DNA of 64,000 bases from Coturnix japonica (taxonomy: Eukaryota > Chordata > Aves > Galliformes > Phasianidae), in assembly GCF_001577835.2 (NCBI RefSeq), contig NC_029528.1, forward strand, positions 372,001 through 436,000, in the 5' to 3' direction. Made by a program: the position numbers and the translations under genes. The notes beneath the pieces were generated by a model. It was not told where the DNA came from and searched no databases. It saw only the letters and a program-made list of their open reading frames with translations. Shown in pieces: positions 1-39,229 of this stretch (positions are counted from its first letter, which is position 1; every line of letters begins with the position of its first letter).

Positions 1-1215
1 GTGGTACCTCCAGCCCTCAGCCTTGATCTGAGGAGCGTGGGGAGGGGCAGGAGATGCCCTGACTAGAGCCTGTGGGGCAGGAGCAGGGGGCATTTGCCAT
101 CCCAAAGGGATGAGTAGGGGGGGACGTGCACTGCTTCACACATTTACTACAAGTGGTGGTTTTCAGGAGTACTTTTTTTTTTTTAATGGTTAAAAATAAT
201 GCCAAGAGTAAAGTAAAACATTTTTTTTTAATGTTCTTTTTTTTTTTGTTCTTGTACAGAAAGCCTGCACTCTGGTACCAGAAGTAAAGTTGTTCCAAAT
301 GAGTCTGTGTGGAACTGCTAATTGTTGTGCCTACAGCTGGGACCATGCTGGGGCTGTGCTGGGACTGAGCTGGGGGGTGGGGTACAGGACCTGGGCAGCC
401 CACAACCCAGTGACATCCGGGAGGCTGAGGTTTGCAGTGCTGTGTCCTCCAGCATTCCTTCTGGCTGCAGCTGCACAATGGGGTGCAGGCGATGGGGGCT
501 GTGGGGTGCTGCTGAGGGCAGCTCGTGCTCCCAGCTTGGAAGCAATGCGTTCCACAGCAACCATCACACCTGCAGTGAAGCAGTCACCAATATGGGGACA
601 ATGGCTTTTTCTTCATGTGAGATCTCTGCTGATAGTGGAATTGGCTTCACAATGAAACCAAAGCCAGACCCAACACTACACCCCAAGCAGCATCGCCTGG
701 CCTGCACGCCCATGGGGACAGAGCTCATTACTGGTAACATGCTACACTGACCTGCTTCCTCCACAGCCCATGTGCTAATTCTCTGCTGCTGCTGGTGATG
801 AATTTAAACAGAGGCACCTAATTAGAAGCTGTAGGGCATGGATAATGCTGCAAAGGAAATGTTATACAAACACTCATTTACCTTCATATTAATGGCATGT
901 CCTTAATCTACCACTCCTCAGCCCAGAGGAACAGACTCCCAGCACATGTGCACAGGAGGAAACGCCCCGACCCACCCCCTCCTGACCCACCCCCTCCTGC
1001 CAGCTCAGAGTTCAGCCACAGCCTGAAGAACTGAACTGGAAAATAATTGTTTGGCACCGAATTGCACAGATGCTAAATTTAATTTGATGCTGTACAGTAT
1101 CACACAGTTTGGCAAAACACAGCCAACATTTTAGGCAATAGGACTTCAGTTCTTTGCTCTGCTCTTGAATTCAAAACTCCAACAAAACCCAACAAAAACT
1201 GGCGTTAGGCCTGTA
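1..1215. other. Intergenic sequence downstream of TCERG1
   Basis: No gene recognised on either strand. Holds two T-runs near 173-184 and 238-247 and a short duplicated CCTGACCCACCCCCT-like segment near 966-997. The reading frames here are short and show no family resemblance. Confidence 0.6.
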
Positions 1216-2100
1216 CAATCCATATAAAAAAGAGGTTGGTTTATTGTTGTTCAAATACATAAACTGAACAATCCCAACATTTCAAAATTAAACTTTAGAA
1301 ACACAAGTTTAACATTCAAAACAGGAGTATAGTTTACAAGAATTGCCCAGAAGGGGAATCCACAGTCTAATCCAGAAGTATGCAAAGATCACTTATCGTA
1401 AATAAAAACATTTATACAACCGTCCTGCTCTGTTGGGTAGCCACTGCTACAAGCCATGTGTTTCCAACTGGAGTAAAAATCATTGGACATATCTTTCCCT
1501 GGGCAGAGCAACCTGATTTTGCTTCTAATCCACGGACAGAGTAAGGAACAAAGCAGACCTGTGAGCAAGTTTAATTTGGTCTCTGTAGGGCTAATTCACC
1601 TTTCAGTTTTAACTCAGGCTCCTCTAGTTTTAGCTCCACTTAGAAGGGTGAAAACAAGCACAGAATCGACACCTGTTATGATGACAGGCCCTCAGCCAGC
1701 AGCAGTTTCAGCTGTGGCAGCATCTCACCTTCATAGATGAGACAGGCCCCGGGGCCACATTCACATCTGAGCCCCATGCACAGCTCTGGGAGCTGCACAA
1801 CACTGCTCCTCCTGCACCACTGCTCTGGGACACAGCCCTGATACAGTCAGCACAGCTGGGCCCCACCAGTCCTGCCCTACAGAAACTCATAAATAACTGC
1901 CATGTTCTTTTTTCTTCCTCTTTTTATATACATTCTCTATTTTTATACAGAGACCATTTTATGTTCACAAATACTGCTTTTTCCTCTGTTCCTAAGATGG
2001 TTTTGCAATATATTCACGGTAATGTATATGTATAAACCTGACAGATGGCTCATGCAAGCTTTTTGATTTAACAGATATCTTGCCTTAATTGTGCTCATCA
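1216..2100 (-). other. TCERG1: TCERG1 3' untranslated region
   Basis: AT-rich sequence after the stop codon up to the first canonical poly(A) signal. The segment just beyond is GT-rich on the minus strand (about 1150-1200), as expected of a downstream element. The 3' boundary is inferred from the signal, not from a transcript. Confidence 0.65.
1240..1245 (-). terminator. Poly(A) signal AATAAA of TCERG1
   Basis: Canonical AATAAA on the minus strand about 860 bases after the stop, followed by TTTTTGTTGGGTTTTGTTGG-like GT-rich sequence. Cleavage is expected near 1215-1225. Confidence 0.65.
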
Positions 2101-30633
<28,533 letters not shown>

Positions 30634-30834
30634 CGCCACCTCGCAGCGACGCCTAGCCGCCGCCGCCCCGGCCAGGCCCCGCCGCACCCCATTGGCCGCC
30701 GCCCACGCCCGTCAGCGCCGGCGGGGGCGGGACCGCTCCGCCATTGGTCGCTACGCCCGCCGACTTTGAATGGGGAAAGCCAGGCGCGACGGGATTGGCT
30801 GCCGGGGGCCGTCCCGCGCCGCTCGCGAGGCGGT

Positions 30835-30840
30835 CACGTG
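30835..30840. promoter_or_regulatory. CACGTG E-box upstream of TCERG1
   Basis: Palindromic CACGTG within GGTCACGTGAGG, the type bound by USF, MYC and MITF/TFE factors. It sits between the two CCAAT groups, about 200 bases upstream of the start codon. Confidence 0.6.
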
Positions 30841-30868
30841 AGGCGTGACCCAGAGAGAAGACGGAAAA

Positions 30869-30876
30869 TGACGTCA
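30869..30876. promoter_or_regulatory. Perfect CRE (TGACGTCA)
   Basis: Full palindromic cAMP-response element followed by CCGGAA (ETS-type core) at 30883-30888. It lies at the centre of the CCAAT cluster, a common arrangement in housekeeping bidirectional promoters. Confidence 0.7.
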
Positions 30877-31070
30877 CATCCGCCGGAACAGGCCGCAGGG
30901 AAAAAAAAGACGACAGGAAGCGCCTCCAATCAGAGCGCAGAGCTCATGGAGCACGGGAACCAATCGGAGCGCGCAGGCAGCCGCGATCTCCCAATCACAG
31001 AAGGCGAAACAGCGCCCAATGAGAGGGCACGGATTGACACCGCCTGGCGGGGGCGCTGCGCTGGGACAGG

Positions 31071-31110
31071 GACAGTGACTGACAGTGACTGACAGTGACT
31101 GACAGTGACG
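31071..31110. repeat. Four tandem copies of GACAGTGACT
   Basis: A 10-base unit repeated four times (the last ends in G instead of T), at the outer edge of the TCERG1 CpG island. Each junction creates TGACTGAC. Confidence 0.9.
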
Positions 31111-31454
31111 GGCGTTGGGGCGCGGCTCGGAGCGGGCGGAGCCTGCGGAGCGAGCGGAGGACGGCGCGGCACCGCCCTGCGGGATGGAGCGCCCAGCGCC
31201 CGCACCTTGTGCACAGCAGGAGCACTGTGAGCGCTGTGTGACTGCAGGACGTGAAAGCCAGTTCTGGACACGGTTGTCTAGATCCTCCCTTAGCAGCGGG
31301 TCTGTCCGTCTGTCTGTAGCGTCTTTCATCCTCTTTTTTCATCTGCTTGTTTCAGGGTTGTCTCAATAATTCATTAATGACGGGCTGGCAGAGAGGAGCA
31401 GCTGCACGGCCCCTCCTCGTGCTCAGCTGAGATCAGGCCCCACAGCACAATCCT

Positions 31455-31510
31455 GCAGTACAGCCCTGCAGCACAGCCCTGCAGCACAGCCCTGCAGCAC
31501 AGCCTTGCAG
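31455..31510. repeat. Degenerate CCCTGCAGCACAG tandem repeat
   Basis: Roughly four 13-base units in a row with small variations (ccctgcagtacag, ccctgcagcacag, ccttgcag). Non-coding, upstream of TCERG1. Confidence 0.75.
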
Positions 31511-34500
31511 CCTCGCAGCACAGCCCCAGCCTCACTGCGCAGTTTGTTCTCTCAAGGAAGCATCATTCTAATTCTGAGGCTGCAGCTGTTCCAGGAGCAA
31601 TGAATGGTGAGATGCGATGGATGTGGTGTCAGCACCGTGTGGCTTTTGGAAATGGAACCATCTATTGCATTGCAAATACCCAGCTTTAAACTTTACCCAG
31701 GATTTAGTTGAAATCTCGATTTTTATTCCACAGGTTGTTGAGGGGGGGGGGGGGCACTAATTGACAGCACAATTGACTAATTGACTCTGGGAATGTGGAC
31801 ACAATGGGAGCGGTGGGACGCAGCCTCCATCACGGCTGAGCTGCTCGTAATGCACATCATGGGCAGGAATCCTCAGGGCTGTGGCTGGAAACACATCTTG
31901 GTTTTGCTCCTCAGGGCTTCAGCCAGCACTTGGCCTTGGAGCTGGATCCGTTCACGGAGAGCCCAGCACTGCACTAGCTCCAGTGACTGCAGACCTGCAG
32001 GGCAGTGAGCAGAGATGTGACGGTGCAAATATGATGTCTCCAAGGCAAGAGGAGCATTCAGAGAACTGCTGTAAGACCTGCAGTCAGGGAAGCAGCAGCA
32101 GCAGCAGCAGCCTGGTGCTCCTCCCCACTGCTCCTTCCTGCTGCACCCATGGCCCTGCAGCTCAGGAGCTCAGCAGCAGTTGGTTCTGCACCAAGAACCA
32201 CAGCACAGAGCTGTTGCCGTGGGGCCATTGGGAAGGGAGCGCTTTCTTGTAGAGGTTTCTAAAGGTCCCACCTTTCCAAGTGCTCAGGTTGCTGTAATTT
32301 TTAAAGGAGTGTTTTTTAAGTGGTCCCACATCACTGCCAGACACACAGGAAGGACGCTTATAGTTCCATGCTGTGTGTGCTCCCTTCAAATCTGACCAAA
32401 TTCCCAAGTTCCTTCGGGCATATCAGGTGGCCTTTTCCTCCCTGCTCACAGTGATGTGACATACACTGACCCCAGCACTGTGCCAGGCACCCCCATGTGC
32501 TGCCCCAACCCCACAACATCCAGCAGCTCCACCACAGGCTCGGAGGTGCTGACATGCTGTCATTCTTTTCTATTTTTATTTCAGATTTCAGGCTGAAGTG
32601 TGATGCTGAATTAAAAATCTTGCCCTGGGCTGTCTGCAGGGCCTGCAGGCTACTGCTGTGCCTGCATCTGCCAAGGAGACCCAGGGGTGCCGTGTCAGAG
32701 GGGCAGGCCCAGCTGGAGGGGGCAGGCAGCACTCCTGGCATCCCCATGCCTGAAGTCCCCATTCTCAGTGACCCCATTCCTTGCCCTCCCTCACCCCCTG
32801 TGCTGCACAGCAGGACCATGGGCTCAGTGTGGGCAAGGTCTGCACAGGGGCATGCTCTGCTCAGCCTGGTACAGACTCCCAGCTGCCAACATTCCCATAA
32901 TAAATAATGCAGCAGACAGCAACACAGAACATCCATGCTGGGAATCCTCTAACGATGCTGTTCCCTGGCACCACAGCCCCAGCACAGCAACCTGGAGGGC
33001 TCAGGAGGCAGATTTGAGGGCTGACACCCAGTGACAACCCCTGCCCTGTGTACAGCACATGCCCCTCACATCCCCCCAGCTGCTGTGAGCACTGTGCTCC
33101 ACCTTGGGGCAAGGCTTGTGGTGGCTGTGGGGAGGCACCTGTGTGGGAGCACGTGGAGGCAGATGGCTCTGGGTGCTGTTAAATTTTAATGAGGTGTGTC
33201 CCTGCATGGCACATCCACTGCCACACAGCACAGTGCACACAGTCCCTGGGCATGGAGCAGCTTCTTCTAGCCTCATTCTTTCCCTGTGGTTCCATGAAGA
33301 AAATCCATCTTTCTTTCAGCACAAGGTGCTGAGGTGCTTTCATGAGAGAATAGAAATCCAGATGAATCAGCTGCTTTGCAATTAGAAAATACTCAGTCTG
33401 TCCAGCCCCCCCCCCCCCAATTCCTCTGTCCCCAGCAAGATGCTCCTCTCCTGGCACCCTGCATGCACCCCACATGAGCCTGCACCCCCTGGTCATGCTG
33501 CTTTGGGCCATGACTGGTGCTGCTGAGAAGGGACTGTGGCACTCGGCTGCAGAGATAGGACAGGTTGGAGGGTGCCCTCTGGCATTGACAGCAGAGGGTC
33601 CTCAAACCTGGGCCTGTTTGAAGGTCATGGAGTGAACACAGCCAACAAAGCTGGGCCAGCTTTCCTGCTGGTGGGCACAGCACGGCTCTGCACTGCAGCA
33701 TCTTCACAGGGTTCCAGGCCCTGCAAATGCCCCCAAAGCCATGGGGGGCCCTGAGCAGCACCCACCCATCACGGCAGCCTGGGATGTGGCAGGAAGGTGC
33801 AGCCTCCCAGAGACGCTGAACTCTGTGTGAGTCCGGGGAACACCCCCTGCTTGAAGAGCAGCCACATATCTGACACTAATGGAAAAAGACCATTAAAAAG
33901 CTTTATGATATTCTGTTCTCCTACTTCCAGTCCCTCTCTCCCTTCATTGCTGCTGGCATTTTATGAATTATTGATGCGTCGAGGTGCTCTGCTCCCCGGT
34001 CCCTGCACTGCTGCTCATGGTGCCTGCGCTGCTCCTTCCCAGGCTCCATGGACCTGGGCTGCTCAGCACAGCCACCAGCATTCAGTGCCCATCGGGTGCC
34101 CGGTGGCACAGCATGAGGCCCTGGGCTATGGGTTCCCCAGGGCAGGGCTGAGTGCAGAGCCCCGGGGGCAGCAGGAGGCACAGAGGAGCAGGTAAAGGCT
34201 GAGGGGGCTGCCCAGCCCAGAAGGCAGCAGGAGCATCCTGGGGAGCAGGGGCACGGCTGGACCCTGAGGGCAGAGCTGTTGCAGAGCTCCCTGTGCAGTG
34301 CCACGGCCTCCGGGGAGCTTTTGGCTGCCAGGCAGCACCGTACACTGCAGCAATGTGCTGCTTTGCCTGTGCTTCAGCTCTGCAACAGAGTCCTGGGTAA
34401 TGGCATCAGTGTTCAGTCCCAGGACATGAGCTCTCACGGCCAATTGCCTCAGGTTTCAGTGGAGGGGGCTAATGCATTTTCCATGTTGCTGTGTGTGCAC

Positions 34501-35689
34501 GTGGCACAAGGCCCATCACACACGTGGTGCTGCCGATCAGACCCGGCTCGCTCACGTGTCCACTCACAGATACCTGGGCCTTCCTGCATCCCTGGTCAGC
34601 GTGGCTGTGTCTGCGGGGTGAAAGGACTCCCAGCTGTGCCTCCACATGGGAGCAGTGTGGGAGAACAGCCTGGGATGGGGGCCTGGTCCTGCAGAGTGTG
34701 GGGCAATCACAGCGGCCCCACAGCACAGGGGGTGAGTGGTCCTCCTGTCCCGGCAATAGGCAGAAGTTGGCACACTTTCTTGGATGCTTTGGTGTGTTCT
34801 CACTGCACTGCTTAAGGGAGAAATGTTCTTCTTTCTTTCTTTCTTTCTTAGGCAGAAAACTGCACTCAGGCTGTAATGTGGTAATGTTTGTAGACTAATC
34901 TATTCTGGCATTTGGGGAAGATAACAGATTCAGAAACAACTGAGATATCAAACATTAAATAGTGTGCCTGACTCGGGTCCCCACACACTGTGCTCTGGCT
35001 GCAGGGTGGCTGCTCACACCGCTGTCTGCACTGCAGTCCCTGACTCCATGCTGCACTGCTGCTGCGCACACAGCCCGGGACAGCTCCATCCTGCAGCAGC
35101 CTCAGCAGTTCCTCCTGCCCAACTCATTTGCTGCTTTGTCTCTGGGTTTGTCTTCCAGCCCTGATGTCCCTTCACATGTTTTGCTGTGTGAATTTGAGTC
35201 TATCTGAGATGGCTGTGAGCAGCACAGTCCTACAGGTGGCTCTGGAAGAGGATTTTAAACACCGGAGATCAAGGGATGTTCTCTGCATGCCATAAGTGCT
35301 GCAGCTCTGTGCATGGCTCAGCTCACTTAGGAGAAGAAAAACCTAAGGTTTCCCTGCAAATCCACCTGCTCACACCTCTCACAGCCCTCACATGCTCGGT
35401 GTGCTCCAGCACAGCACAGGATGGCTGTTCAGACACTCTTGTATCTGCTGCCACATTTACAGCCCAGAAACGTTTAGTGAGCCCTCACCAAAGCTCTGTC
35501 AGGAAGCACAGCAGCTCAGCAGAGCAGAGCCCTCTCCCATGCAGTGCTCCATGTTGAGGGCATCACCCCCTGGTCCCACACAAGCTCCACGCACCCAACA
35601 CTGCCCTGCACAGTGGCTGTGCCGGAGTTCCTTCCATGCACTGGGAGCTTATTTCCAGCAGGCAGGCTGAGGGCATTCAGCTCATGCAG

Positions 35690-35990
35690 TGCTGTTTCAG
35701 GCCAGCTAATGTTGGTTTATATAATGGTATTGCACACTTTGAATTCTCTTCAGATTTTAAAACAAAGATTTCATTTCATCTGCATGCTGCGTCTCCATTT
35801 AAATTCTATTGAAGACATGGTGACACAAAGCTCTATATATATCATTCTGAATTTGCTTTAAGAAACAATGTCTAATTCATGTCTTGATGATGGAAGAATT
35901 TTGTTTCTAACATTTCCGAAGCACAACCACTGTCATTAAAGACAAATTTGCCTAATTGCCTTAAAACACTCCGCTCTGAAGGTAACCAGC
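35690..35990. promoter_or_regulatory. Candidate non-coding regulatory element (AT-rich island)
   Basis: About 300 bases with low GC inside GC-rich intergenic DNA, dense in TAAT/ATTA-type homeodomain cores (GCTAATGTTGG, ATTAAAGACAAATTTGCCTAATTG). It lacks CpG and repeat signatures. Its regulatory role is inferred from composition only. Confidence 0.3.
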
Positions 35991-37980
35991 ACAGCTGCAG
36001 GGCTGGAATGACTCCTCCTGCACCTATGGGTGCAAAGCAGTGTTCTGCTTTGAGCCCATGTGTTCCCACGTGGCTCTGATCAATGCCCACCTGATGACAC
36101 TCAGTGTCTGCAGAGCAATGGAGAGGAATGCAAGGAGTGAGGTGGGATGATCTGCTTGGGTTGGAACTGGGTGGGATGAGAAACTGCATGTCCTGGAGGT
36201 GGGATGGAGGCCCTTGGGGTACCCTGCAGTGTCCCACAGCCCATCCTCCCCTCCTGCCCCCGGCTCTGTGCATCTTGGGGCTTCCCCCCCACACCCTCCC
36301 AGGATATCAGCTGTGCTTCTATTGATTTCCACCCCACATTTGTTTTTGCTATTCATTATTAATGGGATCGTTTTTCTATCCTTCGTGCATGAAGGCAAAT
36401 TTTGTGTAAAAATCAATTGAGTGAGCACCGCCAATGGCTTGTTTGGTTTTCTTTGCTTTCATCTCTGGTGTGCAGTCCCCGGGAGACACAGAGCAGGATA
36501 TTAAGGAACAAGCATGGTATGGAGAAAAAAAAATACTAGATCAATTGTTAGTGGTTTGTGAACCTTACGAAGGGATTTGCCTGCTGGTCTTTGTCTCACA
36601 CGTGTCTCACAGAGCAGCTCTATGCTGCCCATCTCCCTTTGGTCACGTTTCTCTTCCCGCTTCCCAGTGCCATGGAAGGGGCTGCCCTTCCTCCAAGGTA
36701 GCAAATCCCTCTTCCTGGGGGTGAGTCTGGCCATGATCCACCACTGGGCATAGGGCCACGTTGCAACCCCTCCACTGTGGACTGGCCACCAGCTCTCCTC
36801 AGTTCCTGCTCCAGCCCGAGCCCTGTGGCTGCATGGGAGGGAGTGTGCAGAGAGCAGCAGTGGGAGAGACAGGTGCTCTGCAGGGAACGCTGCCACCAAA
36901 ACTCCTTTTGGGTACTAGTTCCTCATCTCCCTTCCCTGCATTGCCCCTGGCATCGTTTCCCAGCTCCGGGGCACTGCCCCTCACACCAAGAGGAAAATAC
37001 AGGCTGTTTTCATGTGCTCCTTGGCACCAAATGCCAGCTCTCGGCTACTCCTGCTGAAGTTGAAAGAATCCCCCCAGCTCTGGGCAGACAGGGTTTTGTG
37101 TCAGTGTATTCATCAGGAGCACTGGCAACCAGACTCAAGGTATCAGGAACTGTTAATGCAGCGTGTGCTGACCTCCAACTTGAGATCCTAAATGAAGCAC
37201 TCAGGTCATTCGGGATACTGGGCAGAGTATCACCTCAGCCCTGGGCCATGAGCAGCGCCTCCCGATGCAGCTCTGTGTCCACGCAGAGGAACCAGGAGCA
37301 GAGGAGGATCAGGTGCTCGGGTCGTACTGCCAGCGCGGGTGGAAGAGGAGCACGCAGAGCTCTGGTTTCCGTAACAGTAACTGTAGATTTCAGAGTCTAA
37401 AGTTCATTTAGGACTTATTTTACATCTTTAGGCCATTTTCTGGACCTGGCCCAAAAGGACAAATGTAAAACCGTCTCATAGCAGAGCCAAACACATCAGT
37501 CATATATTAAAGCGGCAGGGACACCTTTGCCATCCAAGAGCAGCACGATCCCAATCCCCTTTAGGCAGTGGCGGACATAAGAATGCGTCCCCACTGCTGC
37601 AGCGCGGCGCAGAGCGGTGAGCTGAGCCCGGGCGGGGCGAGCAGGATGCAGCTGAGCGGGGTTAACACGGGCTGTAGACGGTAACAGAGCTGTGCGAAGA
37701 GCGCTTCAGAAGCGCTGGAATTCCCGTTCCGTGATGGAAGACAAACGGCGCGATGCTGCCGCGCCCTTTTGCAGAAGCGATGACCGCTTTCTGTCCGGAT
37801 ATTCCTTTCCCGTGGGTTAAGGGCTCCTCGACACCCCGATCCTTCTGTTTGGAAATTCCTTCGAATTCTGTGTATCACAAACAGTATTTTCGTTTTAACA
37901 GAAAGGCGGCGGCTGCTTCATTCCCGTCGGCAGCTCCGGCTGTGGGACCGACCCCAGTAGCACCAGGCAGCCGCCCGAGC

Positions 37981-38028
37981 GAGCAGCGGGCAGAGCAGCG
38001 GGCAGAGCAGCGGGCAGAGCAGCGGGCT
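37981..38028. repeat. Four 12-base tandem repeats (GAGCAGCGGGCA)
   Basis: Three perfect copies and a fourth differing at the last base, in CpG-rich DNA downstream of POU4F3. A plus-strand reading frame crosses it, but no protein family is recognisable. Confidence 0.9.
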
Positions 38029-38249
38029 CAGCCCCGGCTCGGCGGCAGCTTCCCAGGCGGGGCAGGTCACGGCCGTGCTCGCCGGCCAGGAGCAGGGAAG
38101 GAAACAGAGATGCCCCTACCCGCCTACCTGCCTTTATGGCTGAGCGTCCCTTGGAGCTCGCAGCCCCGGCGGCACCGCCTGCTCTGCCGCAATGAGGATC
38201 CGCCGAACCGCGAGCGGGCAGAGGGGAAGCTGCCGTCTGTATCGCCTCC

Positions 38250-38600
38250 TGCCCTTATTATACAGCGGGAGGCAATTAATATTGCATCACCCTTATTTTA
38301 AATTTTCAGAACCCGCAATATAATGTAATGGCATAAGGGCATGTATTATTAAAGGACATTTGATTGGGGGAAAATCATTGGGGCTGATTGGAAAACGAGC
38401 GCGCAGCTTCCCGAGAGCCGCAGCGAAAGGCGAAATAGTCGGATCCGCTCGTACCGGGGGCGGCGGGCAGAGCCGGCTGAGAGGTTCAGTGTTTGTCACT
38501 CACTGAAATGACAAAGCGAAATATTCAGAAGAGCCTCGCGCTTCGACCATTAATTTTTAATCGTTAAGGTGCTTCTGGGAATCATAAATAAAAGCCTTTT
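38250..38600. promoter_or_regulatory. AT-rich element just beyond the 3' end of POU4F3
   Basis: Contains GGCAATTAATATTGCATCA (near palindrome with octamer-like ATTGCAT), ATGTATTATTAAAGG and ACCATTAATTTTTAATCG. Two AT-rich blocks embedded in a CpG island within 650 bases of the gene end suggest a conserved element. Conservation has not been checked. Confidence 0.3.
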
Positions 38601-38897
38601 CCCCTTTTAAACAGCATTACAAATGAGCCCGCGGTGAGTTTTTTTGGGAGACGTTTTTGTTCCACTCCAAGCGGAGGGGCCGCGGTCGTCGCCCGCCCGC
38701 CCCGGGTACGGTGCCGGGGGCACAGCGGGGCCCGACGGGACGAAGCTTCGTCCCGGTGCCCGGGGAAACGCACCGCTGGAAGATTTTCGTTGATTTGCGC
38801 TCGCAAATATTTTCCTCGGTCCTCCCAGCGCCGCCGGCTCGGAAACGAGAGAGGGAGCCAGAAACGACACGTTCCCTTCGGGTTGAAAAATAAAGCT

Positions 38898-38903
38898 TTT
38901 ATT
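38898..38903 (-). terminator. Poly(A) signal AATAAA of POU4F3
   Basis: First canonical AATAAA on the minus strand after the POU4F3 stop (about 330 bases), within GGAATAAAAGC. No competing signal lies closer to the gene. Confidence 0.6.
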
Positions 38904-38942
38904 CCAGAGTCGAGGTGGGGAGCGGCGCTCCGTTCGGAGCGC

Positions 38943-38968
38943 GACGGGACGGGACGGGACGGGACGGG
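38943..38968. repeat. GGGAC pentamer repeat
   Basis: Five consecutive GGGAC-type units in the POU4F3 3' UTR region. Confidence 0.8.
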
Positions 38969-39229
38969 CGGGGAGCGCACACGGCCCGGAGCTCCCGGCG
39001 CCGCGCCCGGGTCGGCCCGCGGGCGGCTCTCCTCGCGGGACACAGTCCGGGGAACCGCGGGGACGCCGCAACCGGCCACGAGGCCCAGAGGGGTGAGGGC
39101 TGAGGGCGGCCTGCCCCGTTCCGCGGCTTCGGCGGGGCAGCTCCCGGGGTTCGTCCCGCCCCGCCCCGTCCCGCCGAGCCCCGGGCGCGGCCGCGCCGTC
39201 GGTGGGTGGAGGTGCCGTCCGGGCCGCCG

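Larger units (their letters stand above)
30691..31020. promoter_or_regulatory. Cluster of seven CCAAT (NF-Y) boxes
   Basis: ATTGG (CCAAT on the minus strand) at 30691-30695, 30743-30747 and 30794-30798. CCAAT on the plus strand at 30926-30930, 30960-30964, 30991-30995 and 31016-31020. The orientation switches once, around the CRE. Confidence 0.75.
31221..37560. other. Intergenic region between TCERG1 and POU4F3
   Basis: No gene recognised. GC-rich sequence rich in CAGCAC and CTGC words alternates with AT-rich islands near 32560-32625, 33880-33985, 34870-34960, 35690-35990, 36310-36420 and 37370-37515. Simple tracts: CCCTGCAGCACAG repeats near 31455-31510, a G-run at about 31742-31755, a CAG run near 32094-32112, a C-run near 33405-33418, and TTTC repeats at about 34828-34851. 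Open frames are GC-driven and have no recognisable domain. Confidence 0.6.
38880..39229 (-). other. POU4F3: POU4F3 3' untranslated region
   Basis: Short GC-rich trailer from the stop to the poly(A) signal. Includes a run of GGGAC pentamers (plus strand, about 38943-38968). The end is inferred from the signal. Confidence 0.55.

Noticed and set aside
34279-34815. Plus-strand open frame of 178 codons in the intergenic region
   Set aside because: Cys/Ser/Pro-rich translation of CTGC-rich DNA with overlapping frames on the opposite strand, no domain, and no gene expected here from the conserved gene order.
37753-38301. Plus-strand open frame with EQRAEQRAEQRA repeats
   Set aside because: The repetitive part is the 12-base tandem repeat at 37981-38028; no related protein is recognised.
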